NCBI RefSeq assembly: GCF_014645535.1
Contig: NZ_BMLX01000006.1
Location: 128,444-192,443 of the forward strand
From: Silvimonas iriomotensis
GTDB lineage: Bacteria; Pseudomonadota; Gammaproteobacteria; Burkholderiales; Chitinibacteraceae
Direction of reading: 5' to 3'
Length of the DNA stretch: 64,000 nt
The notes under the pieces were generated by a model. That model did no database searches and had not been told where the DNA came from. It was given only the letters and a program-made list of their open reading frames with translations. Each line of letters begins with the position of its first letter. The stretch's first letter is position 1. Below, one piece after another: positions 17,008-26,600 of the stretch. A program made the translations under genes and the position numbers.

Positions 17008-17640
17008 TTACTCTGCTTCCTGGGTATTGATCTGCGCATCTCGCAAGAGCGCAGCCAGTTCCATGGCGGTTTTGACGTGCATTTTTTCCAGAATGCGCGC
17101 GCGGTGTACTTCCACTGTCTTCATGCTGATCGAGAGGTCGTCCGCAATCTGCTTGTTCAGGCGCCCCGTCAGGATCAGCTTCATGACTTCGCGTTCACGC
17201 GGCGTCAGGGTAGAAAGACGAATCTCGACCGCGTGTCTGGCTTGCCACTGGTTACGGCGCAGGGTGTCGGCCTGCAGGCAGTTTTCGACCAGATCGACAA
17301 TTTCGTTGTCGCTGAATGGTTTTTCGACAAAGTCGGCCGCGCCGCCCTTGAGTGCTGCCACCGCCATGGGTACATCGCCGTGACCGGTGAGGAAAATGAC
17401 CGGCGGTGTATAGGCGTATTCCTTGAGGCGCTCGAACAGTTCGGTCCCGCTCATGCCGGGCATGCGCACATCCAGAATCAGGCAGGAAAAACGTTCCGGC
17501 GCGTAGTCTGCCAGGAAAGACTCCGCCGAGGCGAACGCCTGGACTTCGTGGTCACGCGTGGAAAAAAGCCAGGCCAGCGCGTCACGCAGTGCGTCGTCAT
17601 CATCAACGATAGCAATGCGGCCGAAGTTGTTGGCTTTCAT
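17008..17640 (-). CDS. FixJ/TodT-type response regulator with LuxR HTH
   Basis: A 210-residue two-component regulator. The receiver domain (about 8-125) has the acidic pocket VDDDD, phospho-acceptor Asp57 in LILDVRMPG, Thr in FLTGHGD and Lys in VEKPF. A GerE/LuxR helix-turn-helix (LTPREREVMKLILTGRLNKQIADD and STVE-like MKTVEVHRARI) covers about 140-205. ATG at 17640 follows CAAGGAG. A TTG at 17646 is in frame but unlikely. It lies 92 bases after the sensor kinase on the same strand and is its obvious partner. Confidence 0.94.
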   Translation of the reverse strand: MKANNFGRIAIVDDDDALRDALAWLFSTRDHEVQAFASAESFLADYAPERFSCLILDVRMPGMSGTELFERLKEYAYTPPVIFLTGHGDVPMAVAALKGGAADFVEKPFSDNEIVDLVENCLQADTLRRNQWQARHAVEIRLSTLTPREREVMKLILTGRLNKQIADDLSISMKTVEVHRARILEKMHVKTAMELAALLRDAQINTQEAE

Positions 17641-17732
17641 GGTCAAGCTCCTTGAGTCTGTATTACGCGTGGCGAAGAGAGCGCCTTTATATCGCGTTTA
17701 GGCCGGCTAAAAAAGTAGTACGTGATTTCAGA

Positions 17733-19979
17733 CTACATTTCCTGGGCGGCAATGACTTCTTCAACGCCGGGAAACGGTACCGTAAAGATGAAACGCGTGC
17801 CACCGCCAGGATTTTCTTCTACCCACATGCGGCCGTGGTGATGCTCTATGATGGAGCGGCAGATATTCAGGCCAATCCCCATGCCGGTGTCCTTGGTGGA
17901 ATAGAACGGCTTGAACAATTGCTCGCGCTGGGCCGGCGAAATACCGCTGCCGCGGTCAGAAATGGTCACCCGCAACACGCCTTCATCCCGCAGCAAGCCA
18001 ATGGCCAGGGTGCGTTTATCCTGCGGAGTAGAGTCCATGGCTTCGAGGGCGTTCTTGATCAGGTTGAACAAGACCTGTTCCAGCATCACCGCGTCAGCAA
18101 AGATCGGCGGCATGTTTTCGTTCTGGGCAACGCTGATCTCCACGCCGCGCCGGACGATCTCATGCCCCAGCAAGCCCAGTACGGTATCAAGCAGCGCATT
18201 GATTTCACAGCGCTGCCGCCGGGGGGCGCGCCGTTGCACGAACTCGCGGATGCCGCGAATGATATGGCCGGCACGCTTGGCTTGTTCACCCATTTTGTCC
18301 AGCGCCTGCCCCAGTTGCGGCAGGTTGGGCTCCGGGCTGCCCAACAGGTTGCGGCAACCGGAAACATAACTGGCAATGGCCCCCAGCGGCTGGTTGAGTT
18401 CATGCGCCAGGCTCGATGCCATCTCACCCATGCTGATCAGCCGGCCCGTCTGTTGCAGGGCTTCGTTTTGCTGGCGTTCGCGCTCGGTGGCTGATTTGAG
18501 CGCGGTGATGTCGGTGGCAATCTCCAGCCACACGGCCGAACCATCCACCCAGGTACTCTGGCGGCTTTTCACCTGATACCAGTGATCGCGGTAAGTGTCG
18601 TACCACTCGGCATCCACAGGGGGCTCGGCCCGGCGCGCGACCAGCGGCACGATACAACAGCGCCCACGCAGGTCTGGCAACTGGAAAGCACGGTCAAACT
18701 GCAGATTGGACATCAGCAACTCGCCGGTTTCCGCGTCCGTCACGGCGACGGAGGCATCCAGCCCGTTAAGCACCGCGACAAAGCGTTCATGCGAGGCTTG
18801 CAGCGCTTCGCGCTCGCGGCGGATTTCGGTCACGTCATGCAACGAGCCCATCCAGCCAATATGGTTGCCATCGCCGTCGACGAGGCGCGAGGCGTGGATA
18901 CGCACGTCAAAGCGCTCGCCATTGCGCCGCATCAGCCGCACCATGAAGCCGGCCGGCTCGTTGTGACCGGCAATAATGGCATCGTAAGTGGCCTGGCAGC
19001 GCTCGATTTCTTCTGGTGGCCAGTACGGCATGGGCGGACGGACTTCGCGCAACTCTTCAGCGCTGTAGCCCACCATTTCGCCAAAGGCGCGGTTGGTATA
19101 AATGATGCGGCCACGCCGATCAAACGCGATCATGCCGGAGACCAGCGAGGTATCGACCGCGTGCCGGAACGCCACTTCTGCCTTGAGCCGTTCTTCCGCC
19201 TGGGCACGCACCCGGATCATGCGGTTCAGCGCGGCTGTCGAGGCCAGCATGGCCATGGCCAGCACCAGCATCAGCGCCGGCAGAATGTCGCCCGTGGCGG
19301 TGACCGAGCCAGCGTAAAGATCGCCTTTCAACTTGAGCGCCAGCGGCGGCGCGGTCAGCTGGATGCTGTGCGACAGCCCGGTGGTATCGAGTTGACGCTG
19401 GAATTTGGCCGCCAGCGGCCGGTCTTGCGCATCCAGCAACGAGATCTGATAGCGCTGGGCAATCCACCACGGCACTTGCTGCTGCAACAAGGTATCAAGC
19501 GCAAAGACGGCGACGACATACCGCTTGCGGTCTGGCGTGAGCACCGCATAGGTCACCTTGGGCTCACCATGCGAGGTATTGATATCGCTCCACCCGCCCT
19601 TGCCTTCATACGGCACGGACCAGTTGTTCTGGGTGGCGGCGTGCCATAGCACCGTGCCTTTGCCATCCTGCACCGAGAAACTGGCAATTTCCGGGCTGGT
19701 CTGGATCAGCGACTGGACGCGCGCCTCGAATATGGCGGTGTTGACGTCGGTGACATTAAGGGTGGTCGCCAGGCCATTGAGGGATTGCACATCAAACGTG
19801 ATCTGCTGCTCAATGGCCTGCTTTTGCCAAAGCAGATCCTGCTCCAGCAGCGTGGAACGCTGGCTGGAAGCTTCATCGCGTGATTGCAGCAACCAGGCTG
19901 CGAAAGCCAGCGTAAACACGCCGGCCAGCAGCCCGGGAATCAGCGGAAGCCAGCGTGAAAACCGGTGGGGTGAGTTCAT
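17733..19979 (-). CDS. PAS-domain sensor histidine kinase (FixL/TodS-like) with extracytoplasmic sensor
   Basis: A 748-residue membrane kinase. Transmembrane segments at about 11-31 and 231-252 flank a periplasmic domain of roughly 200 residues. Two PAS domains follow (about 268-385, with a PAC segment RRNGERFDVRIHASR, and about 395-490). A HisKA domain has phospho-His526 in SSLAHELNQPLGA. The HATPase has N box NLIKNALEAM, G1 SDRGSGIS and GMGIGLNICRSI. Its ATG overlaps the stop of the D-lactate dehydrogenase gene by 4 bases (ATGA), and it is followed by a FixJ-type regulator. The signal is unknown; the coupling hints at a redox or fermentation-related cue. Confidence 0.93.
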   Translation of the reverse strand: MNSPHRFSRWLPLIPGLLAGVFTLAFAAWLLQSRDEASSQRSTLLEQDLLWQKQAIEQQITFDVQSLNGLATTLNVTDVNTAIFEARVQSLIQTSPEIASFSVQDGKGTVLWHAATQNNWSVPYEGKGGWSDINTSHGEPKVTYAVLTPDRKRYVVAVFALDTLLQQQVPWWIAQRYQISLLDAQDRPLAAKFQRQLDTTGLSHSIQLTAPPLALKLKGDLYAGSVTATGDILPALMLVLAMAMLASTAALNRMIRVRAQAEERLKAEVAFRHAVDTSLVSGMIAFDRRGRIIYTNRAFGEMVGYSAEELREVRPPMPYWPPEEIERCQATYDAIIAGHNEPAGFMVRLMRRNGERFDVRIHASRLVDGDGNHIGWMGSLHDVTEIRREREALQASHERFVAVLNGLDASVAVTDAETGELLMSNLQFDRAFQLPDLRGRCCIVPLVARRAEPPVDAEWYDTYRDHWYQVKSRQSTWVDGSAVWLEIATDITALKSATERERQQNEALQQTGRLISMGEMASSLAHELNQPLGAIASYVSGCRNLLGSPEPNLPQLGQALDKMGEQAKRAGHIIRGIREFVQRRAPRRQRCEINALLDTVLGLLGHEIVRRGVEISVAQNENMPPIFADAVMLEQVLFNLIKNALEAMDSTPQDKRTLAIGLLRDEGVLRVTISDRGSGISPAQREQLFKPFYSTKDTGMGIGLNICRSIIEHHHGRMWVEENPGGGTRFIFTVPFPGVEEVIAAQEM

Positions 19980-20977
19980 GCACCGGGTTTTACTGCATTC
20001 ACCAGCGGCTGTCCATTTTGATAATCAGCAATGTTTTCCATCACGGTCTGGGCGATGGCAGCCAGCGCTTCATCCGTCAGAAACCCCTGGTGCGAGGTGA
20101 TCATGACATTGGGGAAGGTGGTGAGCCGCGCCAGCATGTCATCCTTGAGCGCTTGATGGGACAAGTCCTCAAAGAACACGCCTTCTTCGTACTCGTAGAC
20201 ATCCAGCCCCACGCCAGCCAGGCGCCCGGTTTTAAGCGACTTGATCAGCGCCTTGGTATCAATCAGCCCGCCCCGGCTGGTGTTGATGATGACCGAGCCG
20301 TGCTTCATTTTGGCCAGCGCCGTGGCATCAATCAGGTGGTGGGTTTCTGCGGTAAGCGGCGCATGCAAAGAGATAATGTCCGCCTGCGCCAGCAGCGTAT
20401 CAATATCTACAAACTCGCAACCGATCTGCGCTGCGCGCTCCGCTGAAGGGTAGCGGTCATAAGCCAGCACGCGGCAGCCAAAACCACGGGCGATCTTCAT
20501 GGCCGCCACACCAATTTTGCCCGCCCCGATCACACCGAAAGTGCGGCCGTGCAGGTTAAAACCCACCAGGCCATCCAGAGAAAAATTGCCTTCACGCACA
20601 CGCTGATATGCGCGATGCGTCTTGCGCACCAGCGTCAGCAGCAAGGCAAACACATGCTCGGCCACCGCCTCCGGTGAATACGCCGGCACGCGCGTGACGG
20701 TAATACCCAGTTCAGCCGCCGCGACAATGTCCACACCGTTAAAGCCAGCGCAGCGCAGGGCGACGTGCCGCACATCAAGCCGGGCCATCTGCTCAAGCAC
20801 TTCGCGGTCTAGCCGGTCGTTCACAAACGGGCACACCGCATCATGACCCGCTACCAGCGGGACCGTATTGCGGTTGAGGCGATCTTCAAAAAAGGTCAGT
20901 TCATAACCAAATTTGCCAGCAGCCTCCTCGAGGCCGCTACGGTCATAACGCTTGGTATCAAAAACCGCAATGCGCAT
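19976..20977 (-). CDS. ldhA: 2-hydroxyacid dehydrogenase, D-lactate dehydrogenase type
   Basis: A 333-residue NAD-dependent D-lactate dehydrogenase that interconverts pyruvate and D-lactate. The NAD-binding GVIGAGKIG is at 148-156. The catalytic triad is Arg235 in INTSRGGLID, Glu264 in VYEYEEG and His296 in ITSHQGF. The sequence YEYEEGVFFED is typical of LdhA rather than of glycerate or phosphoglycerate dehydrogenases. The start is the ATG at 20977 after GGAGAG; the frame runs upstream without homology. Its stop overlaps the sensor-kinase start, an unusual coupling of enzyme and kinase. Confidence 0.92.
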   Translation of the reverse strand: MRIAVFDTKRYDRSGLEEAAGKFGYELTFFEDRLNRNTVPLVAGHDAVCPFVNDRLDREVLEQMARLDVRHVALRCAGFNGVDIVAAAELGITVTRVPAYSPEAVAEHVFALLLTLVRKTHRAYQRVREGNFSLDGLVGFNLHGRTFGVIGAGKIGVAAMKIARGFGCRVLAYDRYPSAERAAQIGCEFVDIDTLLAQADIISLHAPLTAETHHLIDATALAKMKHGSVIINTSRGGLIDTKALIKSLKTGRLAGVGLDVYEYEEGVFFEDLSHQALKDDMLARLTTFPNVMITSHQGFLTDEALAAIAQTVMENIADYQNGQPLVNAVKPGA

Positions 20978-21020
20978 TGCGCTCTCCAGTGCAGCCGGCT
21001 TGCCCGGCCTTGTAATCTGA

Positions 21021-21272
21021 TCAGTTACCCCAGCCCAGCGTGCTGTGTGCGCAGCGCAGTTGCCGCTCACGCCAGAGATGGCCTTCAAGTTGCCGCGAAA
21101 TGGCGCCGACATCGACATCAGGCAAATCAATGGTGACCAGCGCGGCGGTGCGTTCTGCGCCTTCTGCCATGGTGATCTCGCCCAGCTTGGGCACGCCCAG
21201 TTCAATCAGCATGGTACGCAGATCATCCAGCGAAACATCCGGTGGCAGATTGCCAATCAGGATTTGAGCCAT
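21021..21272 (-). CDS. RRM-fold RNA-binding protein
   Basis: An 83-residue protein made of a single RNA-recognition motif. MAQILIGNLPPDVSLDDLRTM matches RNP2 and helix 1, but the usual RNP1 aromatic pair is replaced (RTAALVTIDLP). The missing aromatics suggest weak or altered RNA binding. An AGGAG lies upstream of the ATG. It is the first gene before ldhA on the minus strand, 43 bases away, and may share its transcript. Small RRM proteins occur in several betaproteobacteria and their targets are unknown. Confidence 0.75.
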   Translation of the reverse strand: MAQILIGNLPPDVSLDDLRTMLIELGVPKLGEITMAEGAERTAALVTIDLPDVDVGAISRQLEGHLWRERQLRCAHSTLGWGN

Positions 21273-21372
21273 GGAACAACACTCCTGTGCATAACGAGCG
21301 ATGAAAGGAAAAGTGGTGAACCCAGTTTAGGCGCATCAACGTCCCGGCAAAAGGAACTTGTTGCTTTGCAGA

Positions 21373-22335
21373 TCAGCGTTTATGCCGGGCCCCGCTGCGC
21401 CAGGCGGCGTAGCGTCCTTTGCGGGCCCGCGGCGAGAGCCAGCCCGGCGCGACCGACTCCAGCGCCGTCGGTACAAACCCCGGCCGCACCGGCGGGAAGG
21501 GCTGGTCAGAGACATTGTCGATCTGCATTGAATCAAGATTATCGCGGGAAATCGGCGGGTTGGGCAGCAAGGACATCAGCGTCGCCTGCAAGCGCCCGGC
21601 CCAGCCCGGCAGTGGCACCACCGCGCGGGAATGCGCGCTGATCCGCCCCGCGTAATGCACAAGTTCAGCCAGCGTATAGACTTTGGGGCCCGCCAGATCA
21701 AAGCGCTGCCCGATCCAGTCCCGCCGTTGCAACGCGGCGGCAAAGGCATCCACTACATCTTGCACCCACACTGGCTGAAAGCGCGCTCTGGCGCAGGCCA
21801 GCGGCACCATCGGGGCGATTTGCTGCAGTTGGGCAAACAGGTTCAGGAAACGGTCTTCTTCGCCAAACACGACGGAGGGCCGGAAAATCGTCCAGGCCAG
21901 CGGGCTTTGTGCCACCAGCGTTTCGGCCTGCCCTTTGCTGCGTTGATACATCGAGAGGCCATGCGGGTCTGCCCCCAGCGCACTCATATGCAGATAGCGC
22001 CGCACATCGTGCCGCTCACAAGCCGTGAGGATGCGCTGGGTCAGCGTGACATGGGCATGTTCAAACTGTTTTTGCGAGCCCTGCAAAATACCGACCAGAT
22101 TGATCACCACGCCCTGTTCCGGCACCAGACTATCAAGCGTGGCGCCATCAAACAGATCGGCCTGGACAACCGTCACCCCGGGCAGCGTCAGCAGGCGCGA
22201 GCGGGCGCGTTCGCGGTCACGCACCGGCACCGTGACCTCATAGCCTTCCCGGCACAGGCGCGCAGCCAGCGCGCGACCAATAAAGCCGCTGCCACCAATC
22301 AACAATACGGGGGGCCGTATCCCCTGCCAGGTCAT
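21373..22335 (-). CDS. NAD(P)-binding epimerase, complex I NDUFA9-like family
   Basis: A 320-residue extended-SDR/NmrA-type protein. The dinucleotide loop GGSGFIGRALAARL is at 14-27. INLVGILQ, HMSALGAD and the YxxxK motif YQRSKGQAE follow. This pattern is typical of the bacterial NDUFA9-like proteins often called NAD-dependent epimerases or sugar nucleotide-binding proteins. The substrate is not known. A GGAGG ribosome binding site precedes the ATG. It begins 27 bases after the lytic transglycosylase gene on the same strand, so the two may be cotranscribed. Confidence 0.85.
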   Translation of the reverse strand: MTWQGIRPPVLLIGGSGFIGRALAARLCREGYEVTVPVRDRERARSRLLTLPGVTVVQADLFDGATLDSLVPEQGVVINLVGILQGSQKQFEHAHVTLTQRILTACERHDVRRYLHMSALGADPHGLSMYQRSKGQAETLVAQSPLAWTIFRPSVVFGEEDRFLNLFAQLQQIAPMVPLACARARFQPVWVQDVVDAFAAALQRRDWIGQRFDLAGPKVYTLAELVHYAGRISAHSRAVVPLPGWAGRLQATLMSLLPNPPISRDNLDSMQIDNVSDQPFPPVRPGFVPTALESVAPGWLSPRARKGRYAAWRSGARHKR

Positions 22336-22362
22336 GCTTTGCCTCCGCTTGGTCGCCCACCA

Positions 22363-24276
22363 TCAAGGCGCGTCGATATTCTCCGCATCCGCGTTTTTGC
22401 CCGGCACCGGGGTCAGGCGCTGGTGGAACGGTGTGGTCTCGCCAAACGTGGCGCCGTACAGCTGCGCGTTGGTCATGACCTTTTTCACGTAATCACGCGT
22501 TTCTTCAAACGGGATGGTTTCAATATAGACAAGCGGGTCCAGCTGGCGGTTGTCATCCTGCCAGGCTTTGGCCCGACCGGGGCCGGCGTTGTAGCCCGCG
22601 GTGGCCAGAATGGTCTGGCCGCCAAGGCGATCCAGAATGTACTTGAGGTAATACGAGCCGTAGCTGACGTTCACGTCGGGATCGGTCAGGGATGACAGAT
22701 CAATCTTCTTCTGCCCGTTCTTGCGGCCCACCCATTGCGCGGTGGTGGGCATCAACTGCATCAGCCCGGTGGCACCCGCGCCAGAGCGGATATCCGCGAC
22801 AAAACGGCTTTCCTGCCGGATCAGGCCATACACCCAGGCCGGGTCCAGCCCCTGATTGCGGGCCTCACGTTCAACCTGGCTGCGATACGGCGTGGGATAA
22901 CGCAGGCCCAGCGGCGCCAGCGCGCGGGCGCGTTCGGCGGAGTAGATCGAACGATCATAGATCTTGTTGCGATCGGCCAGTACCGCCGCGGCCACCAGTT
23001 CCTGATCAGAAAGCCCGCGCATGGCCCAGTTCCACTCGCGCACGCCTTCTACACGCCAGTTCTGTTCATACAGCGCCAGCGCCCGGATCACGCCCGGTCT
23101 GGCGGCGACATTGCGGACGTCCTGGTCGACCGGGACATAGCTATCAGGCGCGGCAGTCAGTGTCGGGCCGGATTCCTCTCGCGCAAGCAAGGAATAAAAA
23201 TCATCGCCTGCCGACAGTTGCAGCAGGATCGGCGCGGCTTCTGCCGCCCGGTTGGCACGCTTGAGCGCCTGGGCATACCAGTAGCGCCAGGCATTTTCAT
23301 TGGCTTGCTCAGCCGGCATGGCCGCGATGCGGTCCAGCACGGCATTCATGTCACCCGCCCGCAATGCCGCGCGCACCGACCACGCCCGGCCATCGGCATC
23401 CAGCCCTTCCAGGCCACCCTTGCCAAACCAGGTGCTGGCCAGCGGGTGCTGCTTTTTGGCGGCGATTTCTGCAATTTGCTGCCAGGCATAGCGGCGATCA
23501 CCCTCACCCAGCTTGCTCTTGAGCGATTCGATCATGTCAGCCGCAGCGTCCGGATCGGTCCGTGCGGTTTTCTGGATGATGAACAGCGCGGTTTCGCGCC
23601 CGGCACGACGGCTGAAATCAAGGCGCGCCAGCACTTTGGCAGACTGGTTGGCGTTGCCCGCCTGGCCCAGCGCCCGTACCGTCAGTTCAGGCGGGAAACC
23701 AACACGTGGGGCCAGTTGCGCGGCAAAGTCAGTCCGCCCGGCCGACAAGGCCATGCGGATACGCGTCCACGCGTCTTCCTGGTTCAGCTGGCCCGCGGCA
23801 AACAGCGCTTCAAACACTGGCGCGCAGCTTTCCGGCTGGCCTTTTTCGGTAAACCACAAACCGCGCAAACGCGAGACATCGGCACTGCCCTGCACCACAA
23901 AGCGCGCTTGCGCATTCAGGCACTGCAAATCCACCGAGGGCGAATCGAGCTTGCTGTAATCAGTGAGGTAATGTGTCCAGTCCTGACGGCGGGCCAGTTC
24001 CTTGAGCCAGTCCTGCCGCAGACGCTCAGCCAGCGGCGAACCATCGTAACGGGTCAGGAAGGCATCCACGTCTTCCGGCGCGACGGTCGTGATTTGCGTC
24101 GTCAGCAGGTAATAACGCGGGTACATCTCCAGCGCGTCGCCCTGGGCGCTATCCGCAATACGCGTCAGTGCGGGAATATCGCGGCTGCGCGCGGCCTCGC
24201 GCAATGCGGAAAGGTCAATCCGGGCGTGGGCAGCCATGCTGGCCGCCACAAGGCATGCAAAGAGGGGAAATTTCAT
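22363..24276 (-). CDS. slt: Soluble lytic murein transglycosylase
   Basis: A 637-residue periplasmic enzyme that cleaves peptidoglycan with formation of 1,6-anhydromuramic acid. A signal peptide (MKFPLFACLVAASMAAHA) leads into a long alpha-superhelical region typical of Slt70. The C-terminal SLT domain has catalytic Glu489 in LIRQESRF, the GATGLMQLMPTTAQW block and ATAGYNAGPGRAKAW. The length is close to E. coli Slt70. The gene heads the group that includes the NDUFA9-like epimerase. The ATG at 24276 has only a weak ribosome binding site. Confidence 0.94.
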   Translation of the reverse strand: MKFPLFACLVAASMAAHARIDLSALREAARSRDIPALTRIADSAQGDALEMYPRYYLLTTQITTVAPEDVDAFLTRYDGSPLAERLRQDWLKELARRQDWTHYLTDYSKLDSPSVDLQCLNAQARFVVQGSADVSRLRGLWFTEKGQPESCAPVFEALFAAGQLNQEDAWTRIRMALSAGRTDFAAQLAPRVGFPPELTVRALGQAGNANQSAKVLARLDFSRRAGRETALFIIQKTARTDPDAAADMIESLKSKLGEGDRRYAWQQIAEIAAKKQHPLASTWFGKGGLEGLDADGRAWSVRAALRAGDMNAVLDRIAAMPAEQANENAWRYWYAQALKRANRAAEAAPILLQLSAGDDFYSLLAREESGPTLTAAPDSYVPVDQDVRNVAARPGVIRALALYEQNWRVEGVREWNWAMRGLSDQELVAAAVLADRNKIYDRSIYSAERARALAPLGLRYPTPYRSQVEREARNQGLDPAWVYGLIRQESRFVADIRSGAGATGLMQLMPTTAQWVGRKNGQKKIDLSSLTDPDVNVSYGSYYLKYILDRLGGQTILATAGYNAGPGRAKAWQDDNRQLDPLVYIETIPFEETRDYVKKVMTNAQLYGATFGETTPFHQRLTPVPGKNADAENIDAP

Positions 24277-24389
24277 GAAACCGGTAACTCAAGGGCGTTG
24301 ATTGGCGCGGGTACGCGGGCGGTACGCCGGTGTTTCGCCCAAGCATAGGGCAAGCCAGACCTTGTGTCACAGGTCATTTTTGTGTCAGC

Positions 24390-24424
24390 AGGTACGGCGT
24401 TGCCTGATAGCACTCGCCGTACCT
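24390..24424. repeat. 10-bp inverted repeat between yeiH and slt genes
   Basis: AGGTACGGCG (24390-24399) pairs perfectly with CGCCGTACCT (24415-24424) around a 15-base loop, just after the YeiH stop on the minus strand. No T run follows on the minus strand, so it is not a standard terminator. TGTGTCA-(G)CAGGT occurs twice just upstream (24364-24393). Confidence 0.5.
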
Positions 24425-24434
24425 GTAGTTGCAA

Positions 24435-25526
24435 TCAAGCGTTCAGCAACGTACGCACCAGCATGTTGATCCCCGCGCCCCCTGCGATCAGCCAGCCAAA
24501 CAGCACGGTGGCCAGTAACAAGGGTTTGACGCCAGCAGCGCGGATGGCGCTGATGCGGGTATCCAGCCCCAGTGCCGCCATCGCCATGGCCAGCAGCAAG
24601 GTATCGATCTGCAGCAAGCCCTTGACCACCGGTTGCGGCACCCAGCCCAGCGAATGCACACCCGCCATGACGATGAACAGCACGGCAAACCAGGGGATGG
24701 TGATGCCACCGCGCTGGCCTTCTTGCGCGGCCTGCGGGGTACGGGCCATCCACCACGATACGGTGATCAGGAACGGGGCCAGCATCATGACGCGGATCAT
24801 CTTGGCAATAACTGCGGTATCAGCCGTGGCGCTGCTGACCTGGCTGGCTGCGGCAACCACTTGCGCTACTTCGTGAATGGTCGAACCGGTATAGATACCA
24901 AACGCCTGGGCCGAGACCGCCCAGCCCAGGTGATGCGCCAGCGGGTAGAGCATGGGGTAGATAAACATCGACACCGTGCCGAACACCACCACGGTAGAGA
25001 CCGCAATCGTGACGGTCGATGGTTTGGCGCGCAGCACGGGCTCTGTGGCCAGCACCGCAGCGGCACCACAAATGGCACTGCCCGAGCCCACCAGCAAGGC
25101 GGTTTGTTTATCCAGCTTGAGCCAGCGCGTACCCACCTGGTAGGCAATGAACAATGTGCTGGTCAGCACCAGCGCGTCGATCAGGATGGCCGAAATGCCG
25201 ACCGCGCCAATTTGCTGAAATGTAAGGCGAAATCCATAAAGAATAATGCCGAGGCGCAGCAGTTTCTGTTTGGAAAAACCCACGCCGGCGCCTGTGGTCG
25301 CGGCCATGGCCGGGTATGCGGTATTGCCCAGCACCATGCCGCCGACAATGGCCAGCGTCAGCGCCGACAAACCGCTGGCCGACAGGGCCGGCAAATCGGC
25401 CAGCCACATGGCGGCGGCGGCAAGTGCCAGCGTCAGACCGAGGCCAGGCAGATAGCGGCCCAGGCCTTGCGTGGCGTTGTTCAGTTCTGCCCAATAAAGC
25501 GATGATTTTTTTTCAATGTTTTCCAT
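24435..25526 (-). CDS. YeiH family putative sulfate/sulfite exporter
   Basis: A 363-residue inner-membrane protein with about ten hydrophobic segments, matching the Cons_hypoth698 (YeiH) family. GMVLGNTAYPAM, LLRLGIILYGFRLTFQQIG, LVGSGSAICGAAAVLAT and YTGSTIHEVAQVVAA are family blocks. Members are annotated as sulfate or sulfite exporters, and a divergent LysR regulator here supports a regulated efflux role. The ATG at 25526 follows GAGG. The frame continues upstream through the LysR gene and is not coding there. Confidence 0.9.
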   Translation of the reverse strand: MENIEKKSSLYWAELNNATQGLGRYLPGLGLTLALAAAAMWLADLPALSASGLSALTLAIVGGMVLGNTAYPAMAATTGAGVGFSKQKLLRLGIILYGFRLTFQQIGAVGISAILIDALVLTSTLFIAYQVGTRWLKLDKQTALLVGSGSAICGAAAVLATEPVLRAKPSTVTIAVSTVVVFGTVSMFIYPMLYPLAHHLGWAVSAQAFGIYTGSTIHEVAQVVAAASQVSSATADTAVIAKMIRVMMLAPFLITVSWWMARTPQAAQEGQRGGITIPWFAVLFIVMAGVHSLGWVPQPVVKGLLQIDTLLLAMAMAALGLDTRISAIRAAGVKPLLLATVLFGWLIAGGAGINMLVRTLLNA

Positions 25527-25623
25527 GACTTGCCTCGGTACGCCTTGATCGACGAGGCCATCATATTGTTTTTGGTTATATATTAATAACGAATAGTTTA
25601 GTTGAAACGAATCGGAAAAATCG
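25527..25623. promoter_or_regulatory. Divergent promoter/operator region of yeiH and lysR genes
   Basis: A 97-base intergenic stretch, markedly AT-rich (TTGGTTATATATTAATAACGAATAG), between divergent genes. LysR regulators usually bind T-N11-A palindromes in such gaps, and ATATATTAAT offers a core. No exact site is fixed. Confidence 0.45.
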
Positions 25624-26526
25624 ATGATCAAACTGACCCTGCGCGAACTGGAGATTTTCCTGGCTACCGCGCGCGCTGGCGGCGTTACCGCAGCGGCCGA
25701 GCAGATCGGGCTGTCGCAATCAGCCGCCAGCAGCGCGCTGGGCGAACTGGAACGCCGGCTGGGCGTGCAATTGTTTGACCGGGTCGGCCGCCGGCTGGAA
25801 CTCAACGAGCACGGCCGCTGGCTGCTGCCACAGGCGGAAGCCTTGCTGGCCCAGGCGGGCGAAATCGAAACCCGCTTCAATACCGACGCCCCGGCCCGCT
25901 TGCGCCTGTACGCCAGTTCCACCATCGGCAACCGGGTCATGCCAGAGCTGGTTGCGCGCTTTTTGCAGCAAGCGCCGGCCAACCGGATTGAACTGGCGAT
26001 TGGCAATACTGCCGATGCTGTCGCCGCCGTCGCCGCATTTGAGGCGGATATGGGTTTGATCGAGGGCATTTGCGACGATGCCCGCATTCTGGTCGAACCC
26101 TGGCTGCGTGATGAACTGGTGGTCGTGACCGCGCCGGAACACCCCCTCGCCAACCAGACCGCCACACCGCAGCAACTGGCCGCTGAACGCTGGCTGCTGC
26201 GCGAGCCTGGCTCCGGCACCCGGGAAGTCTTGTCTGGCGCCCTGGCGCCACTGGCCGGCAGTCTGGACGTGACCCTGGAACTGGGCAGCAGCGAAGCCAT
26301 CAAGGGCGGCGTGCGCGCCGGCCTTGGGCTGGCGTGTTTGTCGCGGCGCACGGTCTCTGGCGAACTGGCGCGGGGCGATCTGTGTGCGGTTGCCACGCCC
26401 GCGCTCAATCTGGTGCGGCATTTTTACCTGATCCGCGCCCGTGACAAGATTCCCACGCAAGGCATGCAGCGCTTTCGCGCCTGGTGCATGGCACGCCTTG
26501 CAGACGAGGCCGCCGCACCAACATAG
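25624..26526 (+). CDS. LysR family transcriptional regulator (YeiE/CysB-like position)
   Basis: A 300-residue regulator. The N-terminal winged HTH reads [43 protein letters not shown] periplasmic-binding-like effector domain covers about 90-295, with [12 protein letters not shown] typical of the CysB/YeiE/CbbR branch. It is divergent from the YeiH exporter gene, which it probably controls; the yeiE-yeiH pair is a known arrangement. The inducer is unknown and may be a sulfur compound. Confidence 0.92.
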   Translation: MIKLTLRELEIFLATARAGGVTAAAEQIGLSQSAASSALGELERRLGVQLFDRVGRRLELNEHGRWLLPQAEALLAQAGEIETRFNTDAPARLRLYASSTIGNRVMPELVARFLQQAPANRIELAIGNTADAVAAVAAFEADMGLIEGICDDARILVEPWLRDELVVVTAPEHPLANQTATPQQLAAERWLLREPGSGTREVLSGALAPLAGSLDVTLELGSSEAIKGGVRAGLGLACLSRRTVSGELARGDLCAVATPALNLVRHFYLIRARDKIPTQGMQRFRAWCMARLADEAAAPT

Positions 26527-26600
26527 CCGAACCACGCCAAATGCAAGTAGAATCAGCGGGTTTAGAGTCATACAACGCCCGCTGCGGCCGAGAACAACGA

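Noticed and set aside
25527-26408. Extension of the YeiH frame upstream through the LysR gene
   Set aside because: The extension has no transporter character and covers a clear LysR gene on the other strand. The ATG at 25526 has a ribosome binding site.
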